The notes under the pieces: generated by a model | Told to the model about the DNA's origin: nothing | The model's input: the letters and a program-made list of their open reading frames with translations, nothing else | Databases searched by the model: none | DNA from: Gammaproteobacteria bacterium | Lineage (GTDB): Bacteria; Pseudomonadota; Gammaproteobacteria; Pseudomonadales; Azotimanducaceae | Assembly (NCBI GenBank): GCA_004357385.1 | Contig: SMWF01000098.1 | Coordinates: forward strand, 1 to 41,611 | Length of the DNA: 41,611 bases | Direction: 5' to 3' | Shown here: positions 1 to 8,035 of the stretch, piece after piece | How positions within the stretch are numbered: position 1 is the stretch's first letter | How the letters are laid out: each line of letters begins with the position of its first letter | Program-made: the position numbers and the translations under genes

Positions 1-613
<613 letters not shown>

Positions 614-771
614 ATAAAGGAGCGGAAACATTCTTCAGAAACAAACTTCGTTTCAGAAGATGAATCCGCAATCTCAACCATTGGCCCGTTAATGAATCAT
701 CAGGTGCCCACACGAATGGCTTGCTAGTTTGTTAAAGAGCGGGCCGTAGGGTGTCACCCCGCGGGCCAAGG
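614..771 (-). promoter_or_regulatory. 16S rRNA leader with boxA antiterminator and a leader hairpin
   Basis: The transcribed leader lies between the rrn promoter and the mature 16S end. A boxA element, GCTCTTTAACAA on the minus strand, is at 729-740. It matches the NusB/NusE binding site of E. coli rrn leaders and is expected to make transcription of the operon resistant to termination. Nearer the mature end an imperfect inverted repeat with 10-base arms (633-642 and 650-659, one mismatch, 7-base loop) can form a hairpin. Its role, for example in processing, is inferred. Confidence 0.85.
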
Positions 772-830
772 GATGCGTATTATACGCAGCGACTTTTGCT
801 TGGCAAGCGAAAAACTCAAAGCAATTCCGT
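772..830 (-). promoter_or_regulatory. rRNA operon promoter
   Basis: On the minus strand there is a -35 TTGCCA (801-806), a 16-bp spacer and a perfect -10 TATAAT (779-784). The discriminator after it (ACGCATCCC) contains G and C, and the sequence upstream of -35 is T-rich like an UP element. A 16-bp spacer and GC-containing discriminator are typical of rRNA promoters controlled by ppGpp/DksA. The start of transcription is expected near 771-772. The -35 box lies only about 24 bp beyond the tyrS stop codon and sits inside an imperfect dyad (about 793-813). No terminator with a T-run separates tyrS from this promoter. Confidence 0.85.
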
Positions 831-2095
831 CAACCGTGAACGGCCAGATGCCAGGCCTTTTTTCCGCGCCGGATCAAATGATATCGGCCGTGCAGCGCAG
901 CGTCCGGCTCAAGGATCGCATCGGTTGCTTCGATCAACGCATCATTGACGCGAATGCCCTTGCTCTGGACCAGCTTGCGCGCCGCGCCGCGGGAGTGCGC
1001 CAGCGGGCTCTCCACCAGCACGGCCAGCAACCGGTCATCGGTGATCGTGGTGCAGGAGATTCCATCCTGACGCAGCTGTTCCAGATCCGATTCGGTCAGA
1101 CTACGAATGGCCCCGCCAAATAACGCGCCGGAGATCCGCTTTGCGGCTGCGAGCCCTTCGGAGTCGTGCACCAGCCCGGTGACTGCCTCGGCGAGGCGTC
1201 GCTGGGCGGCCCGCCGCTGTGGTTGCTCAGCCACCTCGACGCCCAGCGCGTCGATCTCTTCCAGCTCGACAAAGCTGAACACTTTCAGGAAGTTAACCAC
1301 GTCCGCGTCCGCCGTGTTCAGCCAGAACTGATAGAAGCGGTAAGGCGAAGTTTTCGTGGCATCCAGCCACACGGTGCCCGATTCGGTCTTGCCGAACTTA
1401 GTGCCGTCGGACTGGGTGACCAGGGGCACGGTGAACGCAAAACAGTCTTGCTGCAGGACGCGCCGGACCAGGTCCATCCCGCCCGTGATGTTGCCCCACT
1501 GATCGCTTCCCCCAACCTGCAACGTGCAATCGTAGCGCCGGGCCAATTCCAGAAAGTCCATGGACTGGAGGATCATGTAGCTGAATTCGGTATACGAGAT
1601 GCCGCTGTCATCCCGCTCCAGGCGGACCCGCACAGACTCCTTCCGGGTCATCGCATTGACGGAAAAGTGCTTGCCGATATCCCGTAGAAAGGTGATAACG
1701 TCAAGCTCTCTGGTCCAGTCGAGGTTGTTCACCACAAGCCCCGCGTTGTTGCCTTCCAGGTCAATGAACCGGGAAACCTGGGCACGAATCCGCTCCACCC
1801 AGTCTGCTACCAGATCGCGATCGTTCAGGGAGCGCTCGTCAGCCTTGAAGGACGGATCCCCGATCAGCCCGGTCGCACCTCCCACCAGGGCGATGGGCCG
1901 GTGGCCAAGCTGCTGAAACCGCCGCAATGCCAGCAGCGGGACGAGATTACCCGCTTGCAGGCTGTCCGCCGTCGGGTCGAATCCGCAGTAGAGGGTGCGG
2001 GAGCCCGCAACAAGGTGAGCATCAAGCCCTTCACGGTCCGATATCTGCGCAACCAGATCGCGCTTTTCGAGTTCCTCGAGCGGGGAACCACCCAT
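830..2095 (-). CDS. tyrS: Tyrosyl-tRNA synthetase
   Basis: Charges tRNA-Tyr with tyrosine in the cytoplasm (class I aminoacyl-tRNA synthetase). With the ATG at 2095 the protein is 421 residues, close to E. coli TyrS (424). The catalytic Rossmann domain is clear: YCGFDPTADSL near residues 36-46, GGATGLIGDPSFK near 72-84, GGSDQWGN near 195-202 and the KMSKS-equivalent KFGKT at 233-237. A C-terminal S4 RNA-binding domain follows. The HIGH motif, HLGH in E. coli, reads QAGN at residues 47-50: the second His to Asn change is known in other TyrRS, but loss of the first His is unusual. In-frame starts further upstream at 2131 (433 aa) or 2251 (473 aa) are possible; neither has a strong ribosome site, and the E. 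coli N-terminus favours 2095. The gene lies next to, and points toward, the rrn promoter. Confidence 0.95.
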   Translation of the reverse strand: MGGSPLEELEKRDLVAQISDREGLDAHLVAGSRTLYCGFDPTADSLQAGNLVPLLALRRFQQLGHRPIALVGGATGLIGDPSFKADERSLNDRDLVADWVERIRAQVSRFIDLEGNNAGLVVNNLDWTRELDVITFLRDIGKHFSVNAMTRKESVRVRLERDDSGISYTEFSYMILQSMDFLELARRYDCTLQVGGSDQWGNITGGMDLVRRVLQQDCFAFTVPLVTQSDGTKFGKTESGTVWLDATKTSPYRFYQFWLNTADADVVNFLKVFSFVELEEIDALGVEVAEQPQRRAAQRRLAEAVTGLVHDSEGLAAAKRISGALFGGAIRSLTESDLEQLRQDGISCTTITDDRLLAVLVESPLAHSRGAARKLVQSKGIRVNDALIEATDAILEPDAALHGRYHLIRRGKKAWHLAVHG

Positions 2096-2293
2096 GGCGG
2101 TGACGTCCGTCAGCAACTGCGCGCGAACCATAGCAAAAATCCGACCGGTCACGCAGCGCCGCCTCCCATTCGTGCGGCATTCGTGTCCGAAGGGGGTTCC
2201 TTGCCACACCTCAATCGCAATATACTTGGCGCGCGATCTAAACTGAGACACAAGAAAGCGTACCTAACCGTCAGATTTAGATAATCTTTTCCC

Positions 2294-3601
2294 ATGAGTT
2301 CGGTAAAACAATTTCCGCAGTCACATCTGCTGCTAGCAGCCCTCGTCGCGTTGCTGCTGACGTCGTACCTGCTCGCGAGCCCGGATACTCACGAGCAGGA
2401 TCGATTCACGACGGAACTGGTACTCGAGCGTCTCGAGCCGACCCTCACCGAGCCCGTCAGCGCAACAGCCCCAACCGGACCACCTACCCACACGCACACC
2501 GAGACCGTACGTGCCGGAGATTCGCTTGCGGCGATCTTCAAGCGCCTGGACATCCCGGCTCGCGAACTGCAAGCGGTGCTCGACAGCGGAACAACCGCAC
2601 AGCGCCTGAAGCGCATTCATCCGGGCCACCAGTTGACCTTGATCACTCTCGCAGACGCCGCGGCAGGCGAACCGACGCTACAGTCGTTGAGCTATGCAAC
2701 CGGTGCGCTGGAGCGGCTGGTGTTCAAGCGCGAAGGTGATGTATTCGTAGCCCGCCACATTGAGCGACAACCGGATCGGGTGATGGCGTACAAGACCAGC
2801 ACGATCGAATCGTCCTTGTTTCTCGCCAGCCAACAGATCGGCCTGAACGACGACATTGCCGTGCGCCTGGCCCGGATCTTTCAGTGGGATATCGATTTCG
2901 TCCTCGACATTCGCCAGGGTGACCAATTTCATCTGCTGTACGAGGAGTTGTACCTGGACGAGGAATTCATAGGGTTCGGCGAGATTCTCGCAGCCGAGTT
3001 CGTCAACCGCGGCAAGGCCTACCGCGCCATTCGCTATACGGACGGGAACGGGGATTCCAATTACTTCACGCCTGACGGCCGGAGCATGCGCAAAGCGTTT
3101 CTCCGGGCTCCGGTACAGTTCTCACGGATCAGCTCAAACTTCAACCTGCGCCGGCTGCACCCGATCCGAAAGCGGGTGATACCCCATCGTGGCATCGACT
3201 ACGCGGCGCCTGCCGGGACACCGATCCTTGCCGCAGGCGACGGCAAAGTCATCAGCGCAACGCGCAACAGTGCGAGTGGAAACTTCGTGGTGATTCAACA
3301 CGGCCAGCAGTTCCAGACCAAGTACCTGCACCTGTCCAAATTCGGCCGCGGGGTACGTGCCGGAAAGCGAGTCCAGCAGGGACAGATCATCGGCTACGTC
3401 GGATCGACCGGCTTGGCTACTGGTCCACACCTGCACTATGAATTCCTCGTCAACGGCATCTACAAGAACCCGCGCACGGTCTCATTGCCTGAAGCCAAGC
3501 CGATTCGAGCAAAGGAGCGAGCCAGATTCGAACTGCACGCCGCGCCTCTGCTGGCCCTACTGGACAACTACAAGCAGCAGGTCGAACTCGCCGTTCGATG
3601 A
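2294..3601 (+). CDS. M23 family peptidoglycan DD-endopeptidase, MepM-like
   Basis: Periplasmic metallo-endopeptidase that cuts peptide cross-links in peptidoglycan to allow wall growth. The 435-residue protein has a single N-terminal membrane segment (about 11-29), then a LysM/OapA-like region (TVRAGDSLAAIFKRL at about 71-85, HPGHQLTL at 109-116), an intermediate domain, and a C-terminal LytM domain. Zinc and catalytic residues are all present: H298 and D302 (HRGID), H346 (YLHLSKF), and H379/H381 (GPHLHYEF). Length and layout match E. coli MepM (440 aa). The start has no Shine-Dalgarno sequence; a GATAAT hexamer at 2280-2285 sits only 8 bases before the ATG, so a very short leader is possible. 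It overlaps anmK by 4 bases, the tyrS/M23/anmK/erpA order known from Pseudomonas, which joins wall cutting with recycling of wall sugars. Confidence 0.93.
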   Translation: MSSVKQFPQSHLLLAALVALLLTSYLLASPDTHEQDRFTTELVLERLEPTLTEPVSATAPTGPPTHTHTETVRAGDSLAAIFKRLDIPARELQAVLDSGTTAQRLKRIHPGHQLTLITLADAAAGEPTLQSLSYATGALERLVFKREGDVFVARHIERQPDRVMAYKTSTIESSLFLASQQIGLNDDIAVRLARIFQWDIDFVLDIRQGDQFHLLYEELYLDEEFIGFGEILAAEFVNRGKAYRAIRYTDGNGDSNYFTPDGRSMRKAFLRAPVQFSRISSNFNLRRLHPIRKRVIPHRGIDYAAPAGTPILAAGDGKVISATRNSASGNFVVIQHGQQFQTKYLHLSKFGRGVRAGKRVQQGQIIGYVGSTGLATGPHLHYEFLVNGIYKNPRTVSLPEAKPIRAKERARFELHAAPLLALLDNYKQQVELAVR

Positions 3602-4707
3602 CCGTCGCGACCGAAGACCTCTTCATTGGCGCCATCTCCGGCACCAGCATGGACGGTATCGATCTGGCAGTTCTCAGGAACGGCCCCTCCCCCGCCATTG
3701 AAGCCGGCCACACCGCACCCTTTACGGACGCGCTGAGAAACGCGCTCTCGGATCTCGCGCTCGGGCGTGTGCAGGATCTCGATGCACTGGGCGCTGCTCA
3801 TGCAGCGCTGGGCGACGCAATCGGTGCGGCCATCTTGTCCTTCCTGCGCGACCTCGGGTTGGACCCCAGTCAGATTCGCGCCATCGGCAGCCACGGCCAG
3901 ACGGTGCGCCACCGTCCGCAAGGCGATCAGGCCTTCAGCCTGCAGATCGGCGATCCGAATCGCATCGCCGAACGCACCGGAATTGACACGATCGCTGACT
4001 TTCGCGGGCGGGACATTGCCGCGGGTGGCCAAGGCGCACCACTGGTACCCATGTTCCACCAGGCGCTTTTCGGAAGCGCCTCGACCGATCGAGCAATATT
4101 GAACATCGGTGGGATCGCCAACCTGACGCTGCTGTCGAAAAGCGCGGAATGTCCACTGTCCGGATTCGACACCGGTCCCGGCAACACCCTGCTCGATGCC
4201 TGGGTGGAACAGTGCATGAGACAACCCTTCGACACGGACGGAGCCTGGAGCGCCGGCGGTGGCGTGGCACCCACACTGCTGAAAGAACTCGCGGAAGACC
4301 CGTACTTTGCGCGGCCGCCGCCGAAAAGCACCGGCAAAGAGCATTTCAATCTTGGCTGGTTCGAACCCCGCATCGCCGGGTTTGATCCGCGAGACGTCCA
4401 GGCCACCCTGGCACAACTGTCGGCCGATACCGTTGCTACGGCACTGCTCCGCTGGGGTTCTCCACGCGGGGAGGTCATCGTCTGCGGGGGCGGGCGATTG
4501 AACCATGACCTGATGCAGCGTCTCGCCCAGGCGCTGCCCGATCATACGATCGAACCCTGCGAGACCCTGGGTCTGTCCGGCGACTGGATCGAAGCCGCCG
4601 CCTTTGCATGGCTGGCCGCCCGACACATTGCCCGTCAACCCGGCAATTCGGCGGAGGTCACCGGTGCCGCCGGCCCCCGCGTCCTCGGCGCACTCTATCC
4701 GGCATAG
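3598..4707 (+). CDS. anmK: Anhydro-N-acetylmuramic acid kinase
   Basis: Cytoplasmic enzyme of peptidoglycan recycling. It hydrolyses and phosphorylates 1,6-anhydro-MurNAc with ATP to give MurNAc-6-phosphate. The protein has 369 residues, the same as E. coli AnmK. Visible motifs are the N-terminal phosphate loop GAISGTSMDGIDLAV (11-25), GSHGQTVRH (98-105), DFRGRDIAAGGQGAPLVP (134-151) and FDTGPGNTLLDAW, whose D191 aligns with the catalytic base (D182 of the P. aeruginosa enzyme). The ATG overlaps the stop of the M23 peptidase gene (ATGA), indicating translational coupling. It ends about 80 bases before the convergent erpA; I see no clear terminator in that gap. Confidence 0.96.
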   Translation: MTVATEDLFIGAISGTSMDGIDLAVLRNGPSPAIEAGHTAPFTDALRNALSDLALGRVQDLDALGAAHAALGDAIGAAILSFLRDLGLDPSQIRAIGSHGQTVRHRPQGDQAFSLQIGDPNRIAERTGIDTIADFRGRDIAAGGQGAPLVPMFHQALFGSASTDRAILNIGGIANLTLLSKSAECPLSGFDTGPGNTLLDAWVEQCMRQPFDTDGAWSAGGGVAPTLLKELAEDPYFARPPPKSTGKEHFNLGWFEPRIAGFDPRDVQATLAQLSADTVATALLRWGSPRGEVIVCGGGRLNHDLMQRLAQALPDHTIEPCETLGLSGDWIEAAAFAWLAARHIARQPGNSAEVTGAAGPRVLGALYPA

Positions 4708-4788
4708 CCGAGCCAGCATTTCGGCACGCGAGCGCGGGAGCCTATAACCCCGAGCGTCCCAAAGAGCAGCAGGATGTACGTACCGCAA

Positions 4789-5118
4789 TTAGATAGAAAA
4801 CGAGTTTCCGCAGCCGCAGGTCGATGATGCGTTCGGATTTTCGACGACGAACTGGGCCCCTTGCAGATCTTCCTTGAAATCGACCTGGGCACCGGCGAGG
4901 TAGGGATAACTCATCGCGTCGACCAGCATGGTCACGCCATCGGTTTCAACGATCGCGTCGTCTTCAGCGACTTCTTCATCGAAGGTGAATCCATACGAGA
5001 AGCCGGAACAGCCGCCACCGGTGACGAACACACGCAGCTTCAGGTCGAGGCCTTCTGCTTCGATGAGTCGCCGCACCCGGGCCGCAGCGCGTTCGGAAAA
5101 TTGTATATGCAGGGTCAT
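4789..5118 (-). CDS. erpA: Iron-sulfur cluster insertion protein ErpA
   Basis: A-type carrier that delivers Fe-S clusters to target enzymes, including IspG/IspH in isoprenoid synthesis in E. coli. The 109-residue form starting at the ATG at 5118 matches family length (E. coli 114). The three cluster-binding cysteines are C37 (GGGCSGF) and C101/C103 ([11 protein letters not shown] at the C-terminus). A reading frame open further upstream to 5178 would add 20 residues without family support, so the internal ATG is preferred. A perfect 22-bp palindrome lies 77 bases upstream (5195-5216), between the bactofilin gene and this one, and could be an operator. Confidence 0.95.
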   Translation of the reverse strand: MTLHIQFSERAAARVRRLIEAEGLDLKLRVFVTGGGCSGFSYGFTFDEEVAEDDAIVETDGVTMLVDAMSYPYLAGAQVDFKEDLQGAQFVVENPNASSTCGCGNSFSI

Positions 5119-5194
5119 AGGTCCCAGATTTGTTCGAGTCAGCCGCCCATTATCCGAAACTGCACCACCTGACGTCAATACAGCTTGGTCGGGC

Positions 5195-5216
5195 GTGGTG
5201 TCTCATGAGACACCAC
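5195..5216. repeat. Perfect 22-bp palindrome between the bactofilin gene and erpA
   Basis: Two 11-base arms, GTGGTGTCTCA and its exact complement, meet without a spacer. The match stops exactly at both ends (C on both sides). As RNA it could form a stem of 8-9 bp with a 4-6 base loop, but neither strand has a T-run after it, so it is not a standard terminator. It lies upstream of erpA and just beyond the 3' end of the bactofilin gene. A binding site for a dimeric regulator is a plausible reading; this is inference. Confidence 0.75.
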
Positions 5217-5236
5217 CTAGTCGGGCCAGGGGCTTG

Positions 5237-5680
5237 CTAAGCCTTGGCTTCAGCGCCCGCTTCTGCCGATGCCTCGTCGGCCCCCTGGATCGGGTGGATA
5301 CTGGCCTTTTCGGCCACGTCATCCGTCACGTGCACCAGTTGGCCGTCCACCATCGCGCCGAGTTGCATTTCGATGAGTTTGTAGTAGACGGTGCCCGAAA
5401 TCTTGGCGTTGCTGGCGAGTTCGACCCGCGTGCCGGCATGAACATCGCCCACGACGCTGCCATTGACCACTACGAACGGCACCTTGATCTCACCATTGAC
5501 CGTCCCAACCTCGCTGATCACCAGCGTGGCGGTGCCGTCAGCGTCAGCAGTGACATTACCGTCGATGTAGCCGTTCACGAACAGCTGATCGGAAAAATGG
5601 ACATCACCCGAGATGCGCGTGTTCTCCGAGATTAGCGTAGCCCCTTTGACCGCTTTACCACCGGTATTATTCTTGAACAT
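5237..5680 (-). CDS. Bactofilin (polymer-forming cytoskeletal protein)
   Basis: Small cytoskeletal protein that polymerises without nucleotide and acts in cell shape or polar localisation in other bacteria. The 147-residue protein has the bactofilin (DUF583) beta-helix core at about residues 13-110, built from repeating short hydrophobic/glycine segments (TLISENTRISGDV, VNGYIDGNV, ISEVGTVNGEI, VNGSVVGDV, ASNAKISGTV). Both tails lack the repeat; the C-terminal tail is rich in Ala and Glu. The ATG at 5680 has AGAGG about 10 bases upstream. It follows the DUF6776-type gene by about 20 bases on the same strand, so the two are probably co-transcribed. The exact role here is not known. Confidence 0.93.
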   Translation of the reverse strand: MFKNNTGGKAVKGATLISENTRISGDVHFSDQLFVNGYIDGNVTADADGTATLVISEVGTVNGEIKVPFVVVNGSVVGDVHAGTRVELASNAKISGTVYYKLIEMQLGAMVDGQLVHVTDDVAEKASIHPIQGADEASAEAGAEAKA

Positions 5681-5699
5681 CGTTGACCTCTTTTCAGCT

Positions 5700-6431
5700 T
5701 CAGCCGCGCTGCAGATTCCAGCTGAAGGTTCTCTGTATCTGTTTGCCTCTACGGCCCGACGATACTGCTGTCACGACCACCCGCTCGGCTTCAAAGTCTG
5801 CCGGTAGCTCCAGCGTCCCGGCAAAGTCCTGAAAGTACCGGAAGCGGAATTCCAGAGGATAGGCCTCAGGTTCGCTCAAATCTGTGAGCGAGAGCACCTG
5901 TTGAGCCCCTCGCGCGGAGCCGATCACATCCAGGTTGACCTGCCCGCGTATGAATTCATGGCGGTCGACGACCTGAGTCAGCAGCAGACGGTACTCAATC
6001 GTTACACGCCCGCCTCGTTCGCCACTCGCGATGAGATCCAGCTTCTCGACCCGCAAGCCCCGCTGAGCCTCCGATGGCGCCATCAGCCGTCGATAAAACC
6101 GAACCTCCTCTTCGATCTCAGCGCGCTGGTCCCCCATCTCCTTGATGGTCTGGCGCAGTTGCTCGGTCGCATCGACGTCAATCACCCGACCGAGTTCGAT
6201 ATCCGCCAGTTGACGCTCCAACGCGACCGTCCGTTCCTGAAGCGCGGCGTGCGCATCCTGCAACGATTCATGGGTTGCAACGGCAATGCCGCCGCCGCCC
6301 ATCCGCGCAAGCTGCCAACCCGCGTACGACGCCCCTGCGATCACCAGTGCCCCGGCGCACCACAACACCGCGTTGAGGCCTGGCCGCCGCTCGACCACCA
6401 CCATCCGCCGTGAATTTCGCATGCTGTTCAT
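5700..6431 (-). CDS. DUF6776-type membrane-anchored coiled-coil protein
   Basis: Function unknown. The 243-residue protein has a short basic N-terminus, one membrane segment (about 20-42), a predicted coiled coil (about 54-118, rich in Glu, Gln, Arg and Leu in heptad-like spacing) and a C-terminal globular domain (about 120-243) of beta character ending in TFSWNLQRG. This architecture is what I know as DUF6776, typically found upstream of a bactofilin in gammaproteobacteria. The large domain is probably periplasmic, judging by the positive N-terminus. The arrangement suggests a membrane partner for the neighbouring bactofilin, but that is inference. Alternative starts exist at the Met codons of residues 4 and 10. 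Confidence 0.75.
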   Translation of the reverse strand: MNSMRNSRRMVVVERRPGLNAVLWCAGALVIAGASYAGWQLARMGGGGIAVATHESLQDAHAALQERTVALERQLADIELGRVIDVDATEQLRQTIKEMGDQRAEIEEEVRFYRRLMAPSEAQRGLRVEKLDLIASGERGGRVTIEYRLLLTQVVDRHEFIRGQVNLDVIGSARGAQQVLSLTDLSEPEAYPLEFRFRYFQDFAGTLELPADFEAERVVVTAVSSGRRGKQIQRTFSWNLQRG

Positions 6432-6535
6432 CTGGCCTTGCGCCGAACACCCCTTTGCTCAAGCGGCGTGCAATGCCGCCATGCTCTAATATCGCTGGTC
6501 GTTCAATGTTATGGCGAGGTACTGCTCAGATCCCG

Positions 6536-7548
6536 ATGCCAGGTCTCAAACTCCCGACACGGCGCACTGCCGCAACCTGGTTTCGACGCTCCCGGCGACC
6601 CGCTACGGGCGGCTCGGCGCACCTGGAATTCTTCCGTAGCCAACTGGCGAGTGTCGAAGCATTGCCGCAACTGGCCTTCCTGGCGGTGATCACCGGTGCC
6701 TTGGCAGGGGCCGTCATTCTAGGCTTCCGTGCGGGCATCGAGTTTACGCTGACTGAACTGCTTCCGGAAAGGGATCCGGAGAATTTCGAAGGCCTGAGCT
6801 GGGAATCGGTTACGACACGGTCAATGGCGCCATGCTCGGCCAGATCGCAATGACTACCCTGGCGCTGCTCGTGGTCACGAAACTGGTCGCCAGCGCCGCC
6901 TGCGTAGGACTCGGTCTGCCCGTGGGCCTGATCGGTCCGAGTCTCGTGATGGGCGCCGCATTCGGTGGCCTGCTGGGTGGCGTCGGCAGCATCTTGTATC
7001 CCGAAGCAGCTACCTCTCCGGGTTTCTACGTGATGCTCGGCATGACCGCCAGCCAGGTGTTCCGGCAACGCTCCGTGTTCCTCTCGACCCTCGAGACGCT
7101 CGGCTTACAATACCCACCGAATCCCGTATCCTTGCATCTGCAACGCGCCGGCGTCGCAAGCCTTATGCATCGGGATTTCGTGCGCCTGCCGGAGGTCATG
7201 GACCCGGCACAAGCCCGGTTGGCGCTGCAGCAACCACTCACATGGGTAGTGATCGAGGCGCCCGATGGCGCTCCACGCTGCGTGCTGTACGCAAGTGACC
7301 TCAACGTATTCATGGATCAACACCACAAGGACACCGAGGATCCGGTCCACCTCATGGAGATTCCTGGCATGCGCAAGGACGTAGACGCTATCGATATCCG
7401 GGCCACGCTGCAACAAGCGCTCGACCAACTTCGCGCCACCGGCGTAGAAGCGCTCTGCGTCACGCGTAGCGCGGCTCCGCTGATCACGCCGATCGTCGGG
7501 ATCGTCACCCGCGAGGACATCGACCGTTACACCGGGGTATCCGGCTGA
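6536..7548 (+). pseudogene. ClC-family chloride channel/antiporter with CBS domains, broken by two internal deletions
   Basis: Remnant of a ClC chloride channel or H+/Cl- exchanger of roughly 570-600 residues. The N-terminal part (6536 to about 6799) reads to LPERDPENFEGLS and covers the cytoplasmic N-terminus and first membrane helix. It then jumps, out of frame, to GIGYDTVNGAMLGQ, a motif of the second half of the channel (from about 6802), so most membrane helices are absent, including the GSGIP and GREGP selectivity segments. The old frame stops at 6853. The second part keeps GLGLPVGLIGPSLVMG (third selectivity region), then goes straight from GFYVMLGMTA to SQVFRQRS, lacking about 40 residues (the usual QAPLAALxAxLELTxNP helix), and continues in frame through two CBS repeats. 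It cannot make a working pore. A true pseudogene or an assembly error are both possible. The start could also be the ATG at 6506. Confidence 0.85.
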
Positions 7549-7578
7549 GCCGGGGGGTCGGCTGACACGCCACCGATC

Positions 7579-8001
7579 ATGCTCTGGGTAAAGGCGCTAC
7601 ACCTATTCGGTGTCATCTGCTGGTTTGCGGGCCTCTTCTATCTACCGCGTTTGTTCGTGTATCACGCCATGACGGACGACCAGCCCGGATCCGAGCGGTT
7701 CAAACTCATGGAGCGCAAACTGTATCGCGTCATCATGACGCCTTCGGCGGTGATCGCCGTCGGCTCTGGCGTCTGGCTGTTGACCCTGACGTGGCGGGCC
7801 TACGGCAGCAGCCTGTGGCTGTGGTTGAAACTTGCGCTCGTCGGATTGCTGATCGGTTTCCACCTCTACTGCGGTCGTACGCTGCGGCGGTTCGCCGCCG
7901 ACCAGAACCTCAGCAGCGATCGGTTCTTTCGCTGGTTCAACGAAATGCCGGTGCTGGTACTGTTGGCAATCCTGGTACTGGTGGTCGTAAAGCCTTTCTA
8001 A
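7579..8001 (+). CDS. hemJ: Protoporphyrinogen IX oxidase HemJ (CopD-like membrane protein)
   Basis: Inner-membrane enzyme that oxidises protoporphyrinogen IX to protoporphyrin IX in heme synthesis, replacing HemG/HemY. The 140-residue protein has four membrane helices (about 3-22, 53-71, 79-97, 122-138) and the family signature ALHLFGVICWFAGLFYLPRL (6-25), with H8 a probable heme ligand, plus conserved H29, K84 and H95. It is immediately upstream of hemL, another heme-pathway gene, which supports the role. Its TAA stop is the first unit of a three-copy 11-bp repeat that runs to the hemL start. Confidence 0.85.
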   Translation: MLWVKALHLFGVICWFAGLFYLPRLFVYHAMTDDQPGSERFKLMERKLYRVIMTPSAVIAVGSGVWLLTLTWRAYGSSLWLWLKLALVGLLIGFHLYCGRTLRRFAADQNLSSDRFFRWFNEMPVLVLLAILVLVVVKPF

Positions 8002-8031
8002 CGGTCCCGTAACGGTCTTCTAACGGACAAC
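7999..8031 (+). repeat. Three-copy 11-bp direct repeat between hemJ and hemL
   Basis: Three tandem units begin at 7999, 8010 and 8021 with exact 11-bp spacing. Each starts TAACGG (TAACGGTCCCG, TAACGGTCTTC, TAACGGACAAC). The first unit contains the hemJ stop codon, and the array ends 4-5 bases before the hemL start. The spacing is close to one helical turn, so the units would be presented on the same face of DNA. It could also simply be a slippage-type duplication. Confidence 0.8.
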
Positions 8032-8035
8032 AGCA

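Noticed and set aside
3568-4788. 406-codon open frame on minus, antisense to anmK
   Set aside because: AnmK on the plus strand is complete and of exact family length; the antisense frame shows no domain.
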